Counted from the first letter of the stretch, positions 52,101 through 63,252 are shown. The stretch is DNA of 64,000 nt from Tetradesmus obliquus (GCA_030272155.1 CP126206.1:310001-374000), one strand, 5' to 3'. Made by a program: numbers and translations. The notes: generated by a model not told the origin, from the letters alone.

Positions 52101-54193
52101 CTGGCTGCTGCCAAAGGCCACAATGCTATTGCTGCATTCTGGGGCCAGGGCAGGATTGCCGGCCTGCCAGCTCCCAACACTCTGGATGCAATTGTTGCGC
52201 AAAACGTGTTTGCTCATGTGTTCAGGCCTGTGGAGTTCCTCGATGCATGTGCGGCCGTCATGGGGCCAAACACGCTGCTGTACATCCAGACGTCACAGTG
52301 TGAGATGTTTCAGTCAGGTCAGTTTGACACAGTGTATCACGAGCACGTCTCGTTCTTCTCTGCGCACTCCTTCCAATGGGCTGCCAAGGCTGCAGGTCTT
52401 AGCATCACCAACATTGACATTGTTCCCATCCACGGTCGCTCATGCTTGGTTACCTTCAAAAAGGGCAAGCAGCTGCCTGCAGCCAGCTTGCAGCAGTACA
52501 TGAGCATGGAGATCGACACAGGCATGACACAAGACTGGTTCTACAAGCAGTTTGGCAGCCGGGCCGTTGCTCTGCGTGACTGGATGAATGGTATGCTTGC
52601 CCAGATGGCGGCACAGGGCTTCACCCTTGGTGCGTATGGTGCAGCAGCAAAGGGCATGGTGCTGCTCCACTACCTCAAGAGCAGCCCGGCAAGCAAGGCA
52701 TATGAGTTTGAGTTTGTTGTAGACGATGCACCACTAAAGCAGAATACATTCTGCCCTGGCACCTCCATCCCAGTGAAGCCTACTGCCTACCTGAAGACAC
52801 TCAAGGCAGACAAGCCGCTTGTGCTTGTCATCTTTGCTTGGAACTTTGAAGAAGAGATCATTTCAAAAGTACGGAGCACAATGGCAGGAACTGGAAACAG
52901 CAAGGTGCTTGCCATAGTACCATTCCCTACGCAGCGTGTCATTGAGATCCATTTAGGTAGTGGCCAGCAGGCAGTGACGGAGCTGCTCACAAACCCTGCT
53001 GTTCCACTTCAATGGCCTGGAGTTGTGGCATCAAATATGCGCTGCCCTGTGGTGGGTGTGTCACATTTTTACAACGAGGAGTTCCTGCTGCCTTTCTTCA
53101 TTCGCCACCACGCAGCTGTGTTTGACAGCATGCTGCTTATAGACTATGCAAGCACGGATAGGTCAGTGGAGCTGCTGAAAGCTGAGATGCCAGCGTCATG
53201 GCAAGTGGTGCGGTCTGCAAACAAGGACTTTAACGCAGTGGCTGTGGATGCCGAAGTACGCCGCTATGAGCGCAGCTTCCCTGCATGCGCTTGGAAGATA
53301 GCCCTGACCACAACAGAGTTCCTGGTGCATCCTAACATGCGTGGTATGGTGGCTGAGCTGGACGGCAACCTCACAACCGAGGTGGGCACTTCATGGTCTA
53401 CGTGGTGTCATTTGCGTATTGGCTCAGCCAGCTGAGCCGGTTCTATGTGTGTATTATGGCGTTATGCCCAGTGTACATCAGGTCCTCAGGTAGGGCCTTG
53501 TATCACCACTTAACTGCAGTGCGTCCTTGCACAGGGCAGTACCTTCATGTCAGTGTGTGCACCGGCAGCAATACTTCATCAACTGCCAGTTGTTGGGTTC
53601 TGCGTTCCAAGCCTCTGCGGTATGCAGCGCGACCATGCGGCGCACACAACAGCAGCTACATTGCTGTAACGACGCCACAACGCGTCACATACTGCATTAT
53701 GCATTGCTTGCAGGTTATCCAGTTTCCGTACCACGTCATGGTGGGGGATGACAGCAAGCCTTTCAGCAATCACAGTCAGTTGGCAGTTCAGCGCACGCAG
53801 TATGGCGCAAGCTTGGCCGGTGACTACGGCCGCTTCATGCACCGTTCCATGAGCCTGGAGTACTCCCCCGGCAGGCATGGCATCACTGTGCCAGCGCAAC
53901 CATCTCCAAGCGGCTTTCTGCTGAAGTACCAATGGACGCCTTGGCCGCAACTTGTACCACGCAAGTTGCAGATAAAAACCAGGATACCAGAGTCTGATAA
54001 AGCACAGGGTTTTGGTGGTCAACACCAGGTTGATGAAGCTGCTTTGATGAGCGCGCGGCAGAGAAGCATAGCAGCTGGTGCTCTTGCAGACTTGAGTGTG
54101 TACAACTTAAATGATCCTACTGCTGTGCACAACCAGCACGTACAACTGTGGTACGCAGCCATGTATGGAAACATTACGTTCGCAGGGAAGTAA
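49160..54193 (+). CDS. SDR epimerase - sugar C-methyltransferase - glycosyltransferase fusion, 6 exons
   Basis: Exons 49160-49587, 49780-49943, 50174-50312, 50694-51384, 51945-53381 and 53714-54193 join in phase (1112 aa). A signal anchor 'ALLLCVVALSLW' lies near residue 20. Domain 1 (about 75-350) is an extended SDR: 'RVAIIGAAGYIGSKL' dinucleotide loop, 'LLVFASTSAIAEG', 'RFGTVVGLSPSQR'. Its active-site Tyr lies in 'DSYSSSMSKREQAL', where the usual Lys of YxxxK is Met. Domain 2 (about 398-790) is a TylC3/NovU-type sugar C-methyltransferase: zinc Cys 'CVVCG' and 'CRRCHH', SAM loop 'VLEIASNDG' (494), catalytic-type 'YHEHVSFFSAHSF' (about 604), and C-terminal 'GAYGAAAKGM' (about 704). Domain 3 (843-1112) starts 'VVGVSHFYNEEFLLPFFIRH' like GT92/GT2-type transferases and ends 'RFMHRSMSLEYSPGRHG', but where a DxD is expected it has 'IALTTTEFLVHP'. 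A role in making and transferring a branched or modified sugar is inferred. Confidence 0.8.
51592..51619 (+). repeat. Interstitial telomere-like tract in intron 4
   Basis: AAACCCTACCCCTAAACCCT plus AACCCTAC: about four degenerate CCCTAAA units, plant/green-alga telomere type, inside the fourth intron of the fusion gene. Confidence 0.8.
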
Positions 54194-55199
54194 ACATAGC
54201 GTGTCTGACAGCGTGTCTCATAGCATGCCTGATGGCGCCTCCAGCTGAACAGCTATAAGCCTATTGTTAGGCATGTGGTGTCAAGCGACAGACACAACCA
54301 GCAGGCAGAGTCTGGCAGTGTGTGAAACGGCTTGCCTGTGCCTGTAGCATGCAATCATAGTGCTACTGGACCAGTGGTTCAGCAACAAACGCATGTGGAT
54401 TACACCTATCGACAGAATGCTGCAGCATGTGGTGAGTAAAGAAAGCTGGCCTCTTGGCAATGTGGGAGAGTCCTCTCATCAGTGTGAACGTAAAGCGCGT
54501 TGTGCTGCTTTCATGCATACGGCCAAGCGTGACGTATGGTGATAAGTGTGGTACCCTCCAACGTTAGGTGACTTACATCTGCTGGCCAGCATTGGCCAGC
54601 TGCAGCTTTACATCATCAGGTGTGCTGTTCACAGAGAGTTTGCATATAGCATGTAAGCATGTAGACATCCTGAGCACTCTCGATCGAAACGTGCGTGGAA
54701 TAAGCGACTTGTAAGGACAAGCAAAGACAAAGAGATTCATGAGACGCCTGAGCAAACACCCTGCGTGTTAGCCAGCACAAGTCATCAAGTAACATGAAAT
54801 GTATCACCTGAATGGCGCCTGTCCGCCCATAGCATGCGGCTCAGCTGTTGCTCCAGGTGCTCCAGGCTGGACCGAGCAATGGGACAGTGTCTAGAATTCG
54901 TCATTTTACAGTGTAGGATGGCGCAGGACTGACGAGGCAGAGCTACTGGAGGTGCCACATCCCTCCTAGTACATGTATAGCATCCCTAGGTCTCTTGCCC
55001 GTCTCTTCCCCCTCAGGGCCTGAGTCAATACCTGCAAACAGGAAGAAGTTTCCTTGGGGTCAGCGGGGTTGTCAGTAAGGCCCGTTGATATACATCTTGT
55101 GCATGTATTGGCTGCTTCCTCCCCCTAAGTGGCTTGCTGTGACGTTGAGATGCTCGTGGCGAAGTAGTCATAGTGCGTGCATCATCAGCGAAATGTGCT
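54194..55199. other. Downstream of fusion gene, no gene seen
   Basis: 3' flank with scattered short frames, no recognised domain. Confidence 0.45.
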
Positions 55200-55557
55200 G
55201 TGCAAGTCAATATGATGTGCTGTGCTGCATCATCGCCAACAACACCACTTGCCATCAGATATGTTGTGCGACGTGGCATTGTGAAGCTGTACATCGAGGG
55301 TCTGCTTGCGAAGTGGTGCAAAGACGCTGCATAGCATGTAGTTGCACCAGCAAGCCATGCGATGCTACTTCAGGGTGCGCATGCCCGCCTCTCAACTGAC
55401 AAAGCAGGTGCTCTGCGCCGATTGCAAGCGCCCAGGGAGTAGCGTGGTGTTACTGAGTTGGCAGAAGTATATGGCTAATCTCATGGGCAAGTATGGTGTC
55501 AATATGGGTGTTGCTTTTGAGCCAGCTGGAGAGTGCAAGCGGCACATCCTCCGATGA
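55200..55557 (+). pseudogene. Old internal fragment of the LINE RT (sense)
   Basis: 'LHQQAMRCYFRV' and 'LTKQVLCADCKR', then 'SWQKYMANLMGKYGVN', align with the C-terminal part of the 6-12 kb LINE ('[12 protein letters not shown]', '[12 protein letters not shown]', '[16 protein letters not shown]'). A TAG replaces the Trp just before LHQQ, and the upstream similarity (from about 55200) is in shifted frames. The protein divergence is large, so this is a much older copy or a sister family. Confidence 0.7.
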
Positions 55558-55781
55558 GTGGCGGTGGCGATGCTGATGCTGTTATCAATGCTGCTACAAA
55601 GACCTCAATGCCACCGGCAACTTACAACGAGCAGGCCGATTCTAGGGCTGCACAATATATTTGAGTTTTCATCTTAGCACTTTGAGCCGCTTTGCAGGCG
55701 CGGGGAGGCGGTGCCTGCTAAAACTATTATTTTTAGTGTTGCGCAGTTAAACCTAATATTACACAGCTTCAACATCCATGT

Positions 55782-56092
55782 GCATGCTAGTCATCATCAT
55801 CATCATCATCGCCCCCCCTCTCCCTCTACTCTGGAATAGGGACAATCATGTTACCCATTCAAGCCATAGCATCAACGCCATCGGCCCCGCGCCCCTCTGG
55901 AGCGGAAAGAGGAGGGAGCACTGCTCCATTGTGTTTGCAACTATTGCGCACATCCCAAGCTTGGACAAGATACTCAGCAATACTCATGGATATCACGCAG
56001 CACACACCCCTACTACCCCAAATATCATCAGAGACAAAACGCAACAACTTGGTAGATGCATCAGTCAATGACAACACTAGCATGCTAGTCAT
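55782..56092 (-). mobile_element. 285-bp 5'-truncated LINE with 13-bp target duplication
   Basis: The insert 55795-56079 is flanked by exact GCATGCTAGTCAT at 55782-55794 and 56080-56092. On the minus strand it encodes the last about 70 residues of ORF2 ('RFVSDDIWGSRG', 'EYLVQAWDVRNSCKH', '[11 protein letters not shown]' then stop), close to the 6-12 kb LINE. The 3' tail is longer here and ends in (GAT)n. Truncation begins at 'SLTDASTK'. Confidence 0.93.
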
Positions 56093-57644
56093 GTTGGGTT
56101 CATGTGCTAGAAGGCGCCCAGGCCGTGGTTTTCAGGCTGCCCCTCGCGTGGCATTGAGCTGCTGATATGGACTTGCTATGTTTGTGCGTGCATGTACGCA
56201 CCAGCACATGCGTGGACAGCCCACTTGGAGCGCCGGGGGACCTTGGGCGGGAGGTCTCCTGGACAAGCAATGCTTGAAGGTGCGCAGCTTTGCATTTTTC
56301 TTGCTAGACTGTCCATCTTTACATCATGTGCTGGCCACATTCGAATGAGCCTGTAGCATCTCCATGGGTTGGCCTGCCATTCTGGCAAGGCCCCAAGCGC
56401 AGCTCCGCGTCTCTTTATCTGCTTTTAACAACTTTGCCCTCGTGCGTCCAGCCTAAGCGCTCCGCTCGCCAAGTAAGCGTCGATGTGCAACCCTCGTCCT
56501 TTAAGGAATCGTTCAAATGGTTTTTTGCAGCCAATAGACGCTGTTTCGCAAAGATCATTCATGGCACTGAAGTGTCGGGCATCTGCCTGCCGCGAACGCA
56601 TGCGAGCGTCTACTGCAACAATAAACACTTTGAGCTGTTGAACCTGCCCTCCGCTGGCCATATCTAGTATTAACAGTTTTGTAACATGCAACAGATCAGC
56701 ACTGCAGAGGAATGCAGCAACGACAGCTGACAATCGCTCATGAATGTCACCGTAAAATCTTTGTTGGCAAAAATGGCAGGCTCGCTCGCTGACATGCGAT
56801 CTTGTTTTCTCAAGCGTTCCCACGTGCACGTGGGGTGCAGTCTCACTCCTTTACAATGTTGGCTGTCGCAGATCTCTTCACAGTCCGCTTTTTATTTTTT
56901 CGATCTGACTTCTTTCATATACTTGCGGTGCCTAGCGGTGGCCTGCGACCACCGCAAGGCCTCATTCCGCACGATTTGCGGTGAACCGCTAGCCGCGGTA
57001 ACACTGGTTGCTTACCTATAGGTACCGTAGCTACGGTAAACACGCATACTCACAGCGGGTAGACATACTTTACTTTAAGTTCAATTTATTTAATACTATT
57101 TATCGACAGGTACCAAGTACCTAGCTTTCGACAACCGCAAGAAATCGAACATGACGCCGCGGCAGAGCTAGCGTACCGAAACAGAGTTCTCCACTAAGCG
57201 TATCGTATCGATAGCCTCTTCATTGCAGCACTTTCAATGATGTTTAATCAGATCATATGTGGGATGTTGCCGCTGCTGACCACCAGAATTGTCACTTTTC
57301 GTCCGACCTTGCGTGCTCCTTTGCCAGTGGCGCCGGCGGCACGTTGGTAGTGGTACCATCCGGTGATCACTCTCATGAGAGCTGCTCAGTACCTCACTAT
57401 GCCTGTTCGGCGTGTCGTTTGTCGTGTGTGATGGCCAGAGACGCACCCACACCACTAAGGAGCCGGACAACGCTCATGCGTCCAGACATCATTCACAGAA
57501 TTGTGATCATGACCTCAACAAGCTTAAAATCATGTAGGTACCTGTAGACGGTGGTGAGGGCGCTTGAGTACTCCTTCTGAGGAGAGGGAGGATGTTCAGA
57601 CAGAGGAGGGTACTACCTCCTAGTAGGAGTCAAACCCTGGCCAC
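56093..57644. other. No gene recognised
   Basis: Contains an inverted copy of dispersed repeat A (56207-56277), a GC-alternating stretch near 56930-57030 and many short frames. Nothing else can be named. Confidence 0.45.
56207..56277 (-). repeat. Dispersed repeat A, partial inverted copy
   Basis: Minus strand shares CAAGC.TTGCT.GTCCAG and CGCTCCAAGTGGGCTGTCC with the copies at 25 and 58 kb. Confidence 0.75.
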
Positions 57645-57761
57645 TGGCGGACCTGGTCACTGCTGTGCGAGTCATGCTGCCCTGAGAAGCTCCTGAGGAG
57701 CAACTGTTTGATTGGTTTTACAAGGGCAGCATTACTCGCACAGCAGTGACCAGTTCCGCCA
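57645..57761. repeat. 39-bp inverted repeat with 39-nt loop
   Basis: Arms 57645-57683 and 57723-57761 pair with two mismatches (TGGCGGA.CTGGTCACTG ... GCTGCCCT). It could fold as a long hairpin, or be a MITE-like remnant. Confidence 0.92.
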
Positions 57762-57940
57762 ACAACAATTGCCGGCTGGTGACGGCAGTGCCATAGGTCT
57801 CCGGCATTTAGGTTTGCTTGTTTGCTGTGTATGATAAGTCCGTAGGGGTTTGACCCCCTGCTGACAACAACATAATGCTCATTTGGGGTGTTTGGTGCAA
57901 GGTTTAGGGCTGATGGGGTTGGTGCTTCGGGAGCGCTCTA

Positions 57941-58159
57941 TAATATGACAGTTTTAGGCTTGGTAATTGCACAACTGCAAGCAATGCTGGTCCAGAAGCC
58001 CCCCTGCCCGAAGGCTTCTGGTGCTCCAAGTGGCCTGATCACGCAGGCACAGCTGTTTAGTAGCAATGTCATGCGACAGACATACCTCCAAGCAATGCTG
58101 AGCCAGAAGACCCCCGCCAAAGTCTCCTGGCACTCCGAGTGGGCTGTTCATGTAGGCAC
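57941..58159 (+). repeat. Dispersed repeat A, tandem pair
   Basis: A full copy at 57941-58050 is followed by a diverged second copy of its core at 58089-58159 (period about 112 bp). Confidence 0.85.
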
Positions 58160-58949
58160 GGCTGCCCGGCGGCATGGCATGAAGCGATAGACATACCTGT
58201 AGGCGCAGAGAAGGTTACAGGGCAGTGTCGTTAGGGGTCCATGGGCGGGACCACCTGTGACCCCTGCCCCCCGGTCTTCAAGTAGTCCTGGGTAGACCGT
58301 GGTGTAGGTTCCAGTCATGACACTCGCAGTGACAGCAAGAAACAAAGCATTAGACATTGTGTATCACAGATATCACATATAAGTGTTGTATATGATGTTC
58401 AAGCATGCAGGTAGCGGCGGGCAGACAGAGATTTTGTTACAGTATAATTATGGGGGAGCTTTTGGCAACCAGGGGTGTGGGGCACTGGCGCGGTGAGTGT
58501 CACTGGCGACAATGGGCCGTTGTAGGGTTGGAGCCGATGCCGCGTGGCTCTTGTGCCGAGTGGTAAGGGCTGTTTGAAGCTCGAAGTGTGCGTTGCAAGT
58601 GCTTTGTGCCGATTTGCGTGTGATGCTGTGAGCAGCAGTATTGAGCAGCAGAGCTAGTTCTTGAAGCTCTGCGTTTCTTTCTGGCTGAAGCAAAAACTGC
58701 GCAAGGAGCAAGAAAACCGACGGTCCAGAAGGATCCATGCAGTGCAAAAGCCTGGCATGGGCTGGAAGTACGGGCAGTCTTCCTGTCTTATAACCATTGA
58801 AGTCTCATGACTGCGACGCTCATTGTTACAGCTGGCAAACAACACAGCGCCCCACAACTTCCGCGCCAGAGCCAGCTTCAGCCCTGCTTACATGTTGTAA
58901 ATTGAAAACTCTTCCTTCACAACATGTTGTTGATGACGGTGCCAGGCAT
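58160..58949. other. 3' flank of GT92 gene, no gene seen
   Basis: No domain in either strand; likely 3' UTR and intergenic DNA. Confidence 0.4.
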
Positions 58950-58973
58950 AAGACAAAACCCGGCTTTTGTCTT
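58950..58973 (-). terminator. Hairpin overlapping the GT92 stop codon
   Basis: 9-bp arms AAGACAAAA / TTTTGTCTT around CCCGGC. It overlaps the TAA at 58974-58972. It could affect 3' end formation; the role is inferred. Confidence 0.35.
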
Positions 58974-61796
58974 ACAAACAGAAGGTGCGTTGCTGCTGCC
59001 CGACATCAAGCAACTGCTGGCTTGAAGAAGCAGGCAGCTCCTGCTGCCGCCACCAGCACAAAACATTGCCCTTTGCAAACCCCTCAACCATGAAGTGATG
59101 CAGCCCGTCAACATAGCGCCCTTCCACCACGTGCGCCGCAACTGCTGGGTTGTGCTCCAAGTATTTTGCCTCATCCCACTCGTCCTTGTGTGCGACCCTC
59201 AGCTTAAAAAACAAGTACAAATGGTAGTCAGACCTGGACATGGGCTTGGCCTCAGGTGGCCCACCTTGCTGCAGGCCGCCATCACCCATGCCTGCCTGTG
59301 CTGCGCGCAGTTGTTGGATCAAACCTCTTGTTGCCATTGTATATTGTGTGTCATACTGAACTGGCTCTAGACTGCAGCTGCGTGCTTTGTCGTATGCATC
59401 TGGCAGCTGCCTGAAGTACGGCGGCTGGCTCTGCTCACTTTTTACGATGTACTCTTCTACAGTTTTGCCGTAGTAGTGGATTAGGTGCACGCGGTACTGC
59501 GGCAGCGCGGATTTGAAGCGTGCGTCATCCACGGATCGCTCCACCATGCCGCCAGCTGCTGCAGCTGCGTTGCACGGCGCAGCGTGTGGGGGGATTGGGT
59601 TTGTGGTGCCTACTTTGAAGAGTACCTTTGGTAGGTGGCTGAAGCAGATGCGGGGAAAGGCGTCCAAAAGCAAGTCTGGGTGACCCACTGCTTGGCCGCT
59701 ACCGCTGCTGGTGCGGCCTGGCGGGCGGGTGCTTGCACGGCTACTGAGGTTGCAGGCTTGGCGACTTGCAGCATAACTGCTGTTGCTGTTGCTGCTGCTG
59801 CTGCTGCTGAGGCCCGCTGTGTAGCTGTTGACGGCTGCAGCATGGGTAGAGCTGAGCACTCTGTGCTCTGAGTACATCATGCGCCAGGGCAGTAACAGGG
59901 CACAAGCATGCAGATCACTGGCCTCCACATCACTCAAAAACGTGTTGAGGACACCCACTGATGCTGATGACCTGCTGTTGCTGCTGTTATGGGATATGGT
60001 GCTGGCTGCAGCAGAGCTGCTGATGACATCACCGCTGCTCGATGACTGCATAGCTGCACTGCTGCGGGTACTGGGGTTTTCAACACTGCTGGTGTTGCCG
60101 CTGGTGCTGCTGCTGCTGCTGCTGCTGCTGCTGCACCCGCTGCTGACTCATTTGCGGTAGCAGATGGCGGGGCAGAGGATGTGATGTAGAGCACCTCATC
60201 TGTGTCCAGAGCCATGACCCAATCGACATGCTGGCCATATTCCTGCAAGCACTGCAGGGTCTTAGGGTTCTTCACCTCCATGGTGAGGTAGCGCTGGCCG
60301 CTGTCCTGCTCAAACGGTTCATGCGTGACCAGCCCTGCCTGCAAGTGAAAAGCAAGGCACGGCATGTGAACTGTGTGATGTAGGTGCTCAAAGTCGCGCC
60401 ACTGTATCATAGACCATGTGTGTTACGAACCCAGTACCGGGTTTGATCATGAGCCACGTAGCTAACGTCCGCGCCCAGAAACATCGCGCCAGACCGCACC
60501 AACTACAGCTGCAGCCTGATAGTACCGATGGGGAGCTTTACGCCCATTGACCGGAGATAAACGACAAAAATATGCAACACAGACTCACCAGTAACCCATC
60601 ACTGCAGCAGTAAGCGATGGGCCACAAAGCAGGCATACATGCACCCCCTACTTGTACTACAGCTGCTGCTGCTGCTCCTGCTTCTTTGCGAGGAAAACAT
60701 CCACTCTGCACACCTGCGCTGAAAGTTACGACCTGAGAGTGCCACTGGCACGTCAGTGGCACTGACAACACTACACCAGGGCTACCTCAGGCTACAAAGG
60801 AGCAGAAGACTGTCAGTGCTCGTTCCGCCCAGGCATCGCGGCTACTGGGAACAGCGCTGACCAGGTTTGGTTTTGTTTGCAGGTAACACTAGAACAAAGG
60901 AGCAGCAGCACTAAAGTCTGAAGTTGAAGCAGCCATGATAGCCTGGGGAGCCTTCTAGATATGTGAGTATGCATGATGTTGCATTATGCTTGTGCTTGCA
61001 ACAAATGCAACCGGCAACTTTGCTTACATATACCCGATAACAAACCAAACACAGCACAAAAGCGATGCTGCATACAGCCACAACTTGAACTAGCAAATAC
61101 AACAGCAGCATAGGTATGTTGGACCCTGGGCAGTACCGTGGATCGCCAATGCTGAGCAATGTAAGCATGAAGCAACAGTCTGCTGGGCCATGACATGCAC
61201 CTCACGCATGGTGCCGCCCTTACTGATGTTGCTGTCAACCCAACCGCGCTGCATCTGCATCATGCTCTCGTGGATGGCATTTTCATGGCCCTCACCTGCA
61301 CAAATGGCTGCAGCAGCATGGTGATGTTGTAATCGCTGCCACGCTGGTTGTTGTCCAGCACCACGACGTGGGAAATACCCAAAAGCAGGTTCCTCACAAG
61401 AAACTCCCGCAAGTGCAGGTCATTGCGCACAATCGTGCACATCAAGCTGCGGTACCGCTTGCCGCTGTTGCTAGGTGCAGCAGTGCCATGTCCTGCAAGC
61501 TGCTTCAGCTGCTCCAGCACAGCCTGCGCCTTAGAAGGGTTCCATGAGGGATGAAAGGATTCCTGCTGCTCTGAATTTCTAGCGATGATGCTATTGCTCT
61601 GAGTTATGACGGCTGGACCGTTCATCATGAGAACACCCGTTCGGTGCGAGTGGAAAGACGACAGCTGTGAATTGGTGGCGTACAGTGCAACAGCAGACAT
61701 AATAAAAAGAATCACTATTGTAACTGGTGATCTATAAATACCCAATTGGACTGGTTGAGTGAGGGCAGCACGGCCCATGCCTGACGAGGCAACCAT
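58972..61796 (-). CDS. GT92-family glycosyltransferase, 2 exons
   Basis: Exon 1 is 61796-61296 and exon 2 is 60338-58972, joined in phase. The protein is type II: an anchor 'VTIVILFIMSAVALYA' near residue 25 points to the Golgi. The catalytic region is 'MCTIVRNDLHLREFLVRNLL', 'HVVVLDNNQRGSDYN', 'LLQPFVQ/AGLVTHEPF' and 'DWVMALDTDEVLYI' with a D-T-D-E metal site, then 'SDLHACALLLPWRMMYSEHR' and 'YRVHLIHYYGKTVEEYIVKS', the usual order of GT92 (DUF23). The C-terminal 'YLEHNPAVAAHVVEGRY' and 'LHHFMVEGFAKG' is a short repeat often seen at the end of such proteins. Between D-T-D-E and the next block lies Ala/Ser low complexity coded by a CAG run (60106-60134). The reading frame must change there, so either a small intron was missed or the run has an indel. 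Sugar donor and acceptor are unknown. Confidence 0.75.
60106..60134 (-). repeat. CAG/CTG run inside the GT92 catalytic domain
   Basis: About 9-10 units. It gives poly-Ala in the upstream frame and poly-Ser in the downstream frame of exon 2. Confidence 0.93.
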
Positions 61797-63055
61797 GTTG
61801 TGTGGCCGATTGGATTCTTCGCTGCGCCTACGATTGTTCCTGTGCTAGGTTTCAAAACCTTGAGAGCCGCAACATACGTAAGGCATGCTAGCTACCGGTA
61901 TAGCTGATGGCATTTCCCGAGGCGAGCGATCCTTAAGATTAAGCTAAGCCTTTTTCGGGTAACGTTAAAAGGGTAAAATGCTTTTATCAGCTTCTATACT
62001 TGCTCGCAGCGCCATCGAAAAACGTTAACAAGGTATTTTCCACACGAGTAATGCTTTCATTTGTACGATTCGGCCGTGCGTGCCTGTTTTTTGGGCTCAA
62101 ATAGGCAGGTTACACTTGTGTGTAAAAGGTAATTACCCTAACGCTTACCTTCAGCAAATGGAGGGTAAGAAAATGCCAGCGGCTAGGCCTCTAGGCTAGA
62201 GTAGCTACTCTGCAGCTCAAGTCACTTGAAGTGTACAGGCTATAGCCTATACGCAAACTTTCAGGGGTTGATGCATGAATATCCTGGATGCAGCTCAGCT
62301 TGCAATTCACTCCGTATATGTTGCTGTTCTTCTCTTCTTTGGTAGTCACTGCACTCAGTGAAGCCACGGTGACTGCACTGCACTGCATTAGTCGGAGGCA
62401 TGGTGAAAGCTGCCTTGTTGAAACTCTCTCACAACAGGGGCCCTCAAACAGCCCAACTGCTGCAACCGCCCAAACGTGGATTCGCCAGTGGTCTGTGGGC
62501 TGGGGTGGGCATGCCTTGGTGCTGGCAGCATGACGCTAACGGATGGTGACCATATCAACTGGTCAGTGCAGCACTGAGAGAGAGAGAGGCCACCATAGTG
62601 CCCTCACGCGGCATACGCCACCACTACCACCTGAAAGGATTGAAAGCTGCAACAACTTGTGAGCTTGAAGCTCAGCTCGGGCTGTCACTCAAACGAGCTT
62701 CAACCCCGGGTTCATGGGCCATCATGGCCCATTCATGGCATGAAAGCCTCTGTGTGTGACCTCAACGTTGGTTATGCAAGCATAACCGTCTCTCCCATCA
62801 CATGCACTGCACTACCAGCAGCTATACTGTTGTGTCTCCGTGAGTCTTAACCCTATTAGGCTGTGACCGCACGTGGAGAATTGACTCGCACCTACAAGGG
62901 GCGTCCCTTTATAGGCTGCCGACGTACCGAGCCAGATTGTGACATGACAACATGCCAGAACCCCAGTGCTGCCCGCACTCTCGGATCAAATCACCCTCAT
63001 GAGCGGTAGATCGGCTCGCTGGGCTTGTGCCTGAGGTGGGTTCAGTCCCATACTT

Positions 63056-63078
63056 TGGTATTGGTATTGGTATTGGTA
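63056..63078 (+). repeat. (TTGGTA) hexamer repeat, about 4 units
   Basis: Uninterrupted TTGGTATTGGTATTGGTATT pattern. Confidence 0.95.
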
Positions 63079-63231
63079 GAGTCCCTGCACCACAGTACAC
63101 GTCGTTCTCATACGGACAGTCTACTTGTGCAGGCGCTGAGGCCTCACGACGTGACATATACGGCGCGCCGTGGTCCCTATATGTGTGCCAGCACCAGCAG
63201 GGATGCACGATACGCGCACTTGGCATTGAGA

Positions 63232-63252
63232 GTGAGTGAGTGAGTGAGTACC
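63232..63252 (+). repeat. (GAGT)5 tetramer repeat
   Basis: GAGTGAGTGAGTGAGTGAGT, uninterrupted. Confidence 0.95.
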
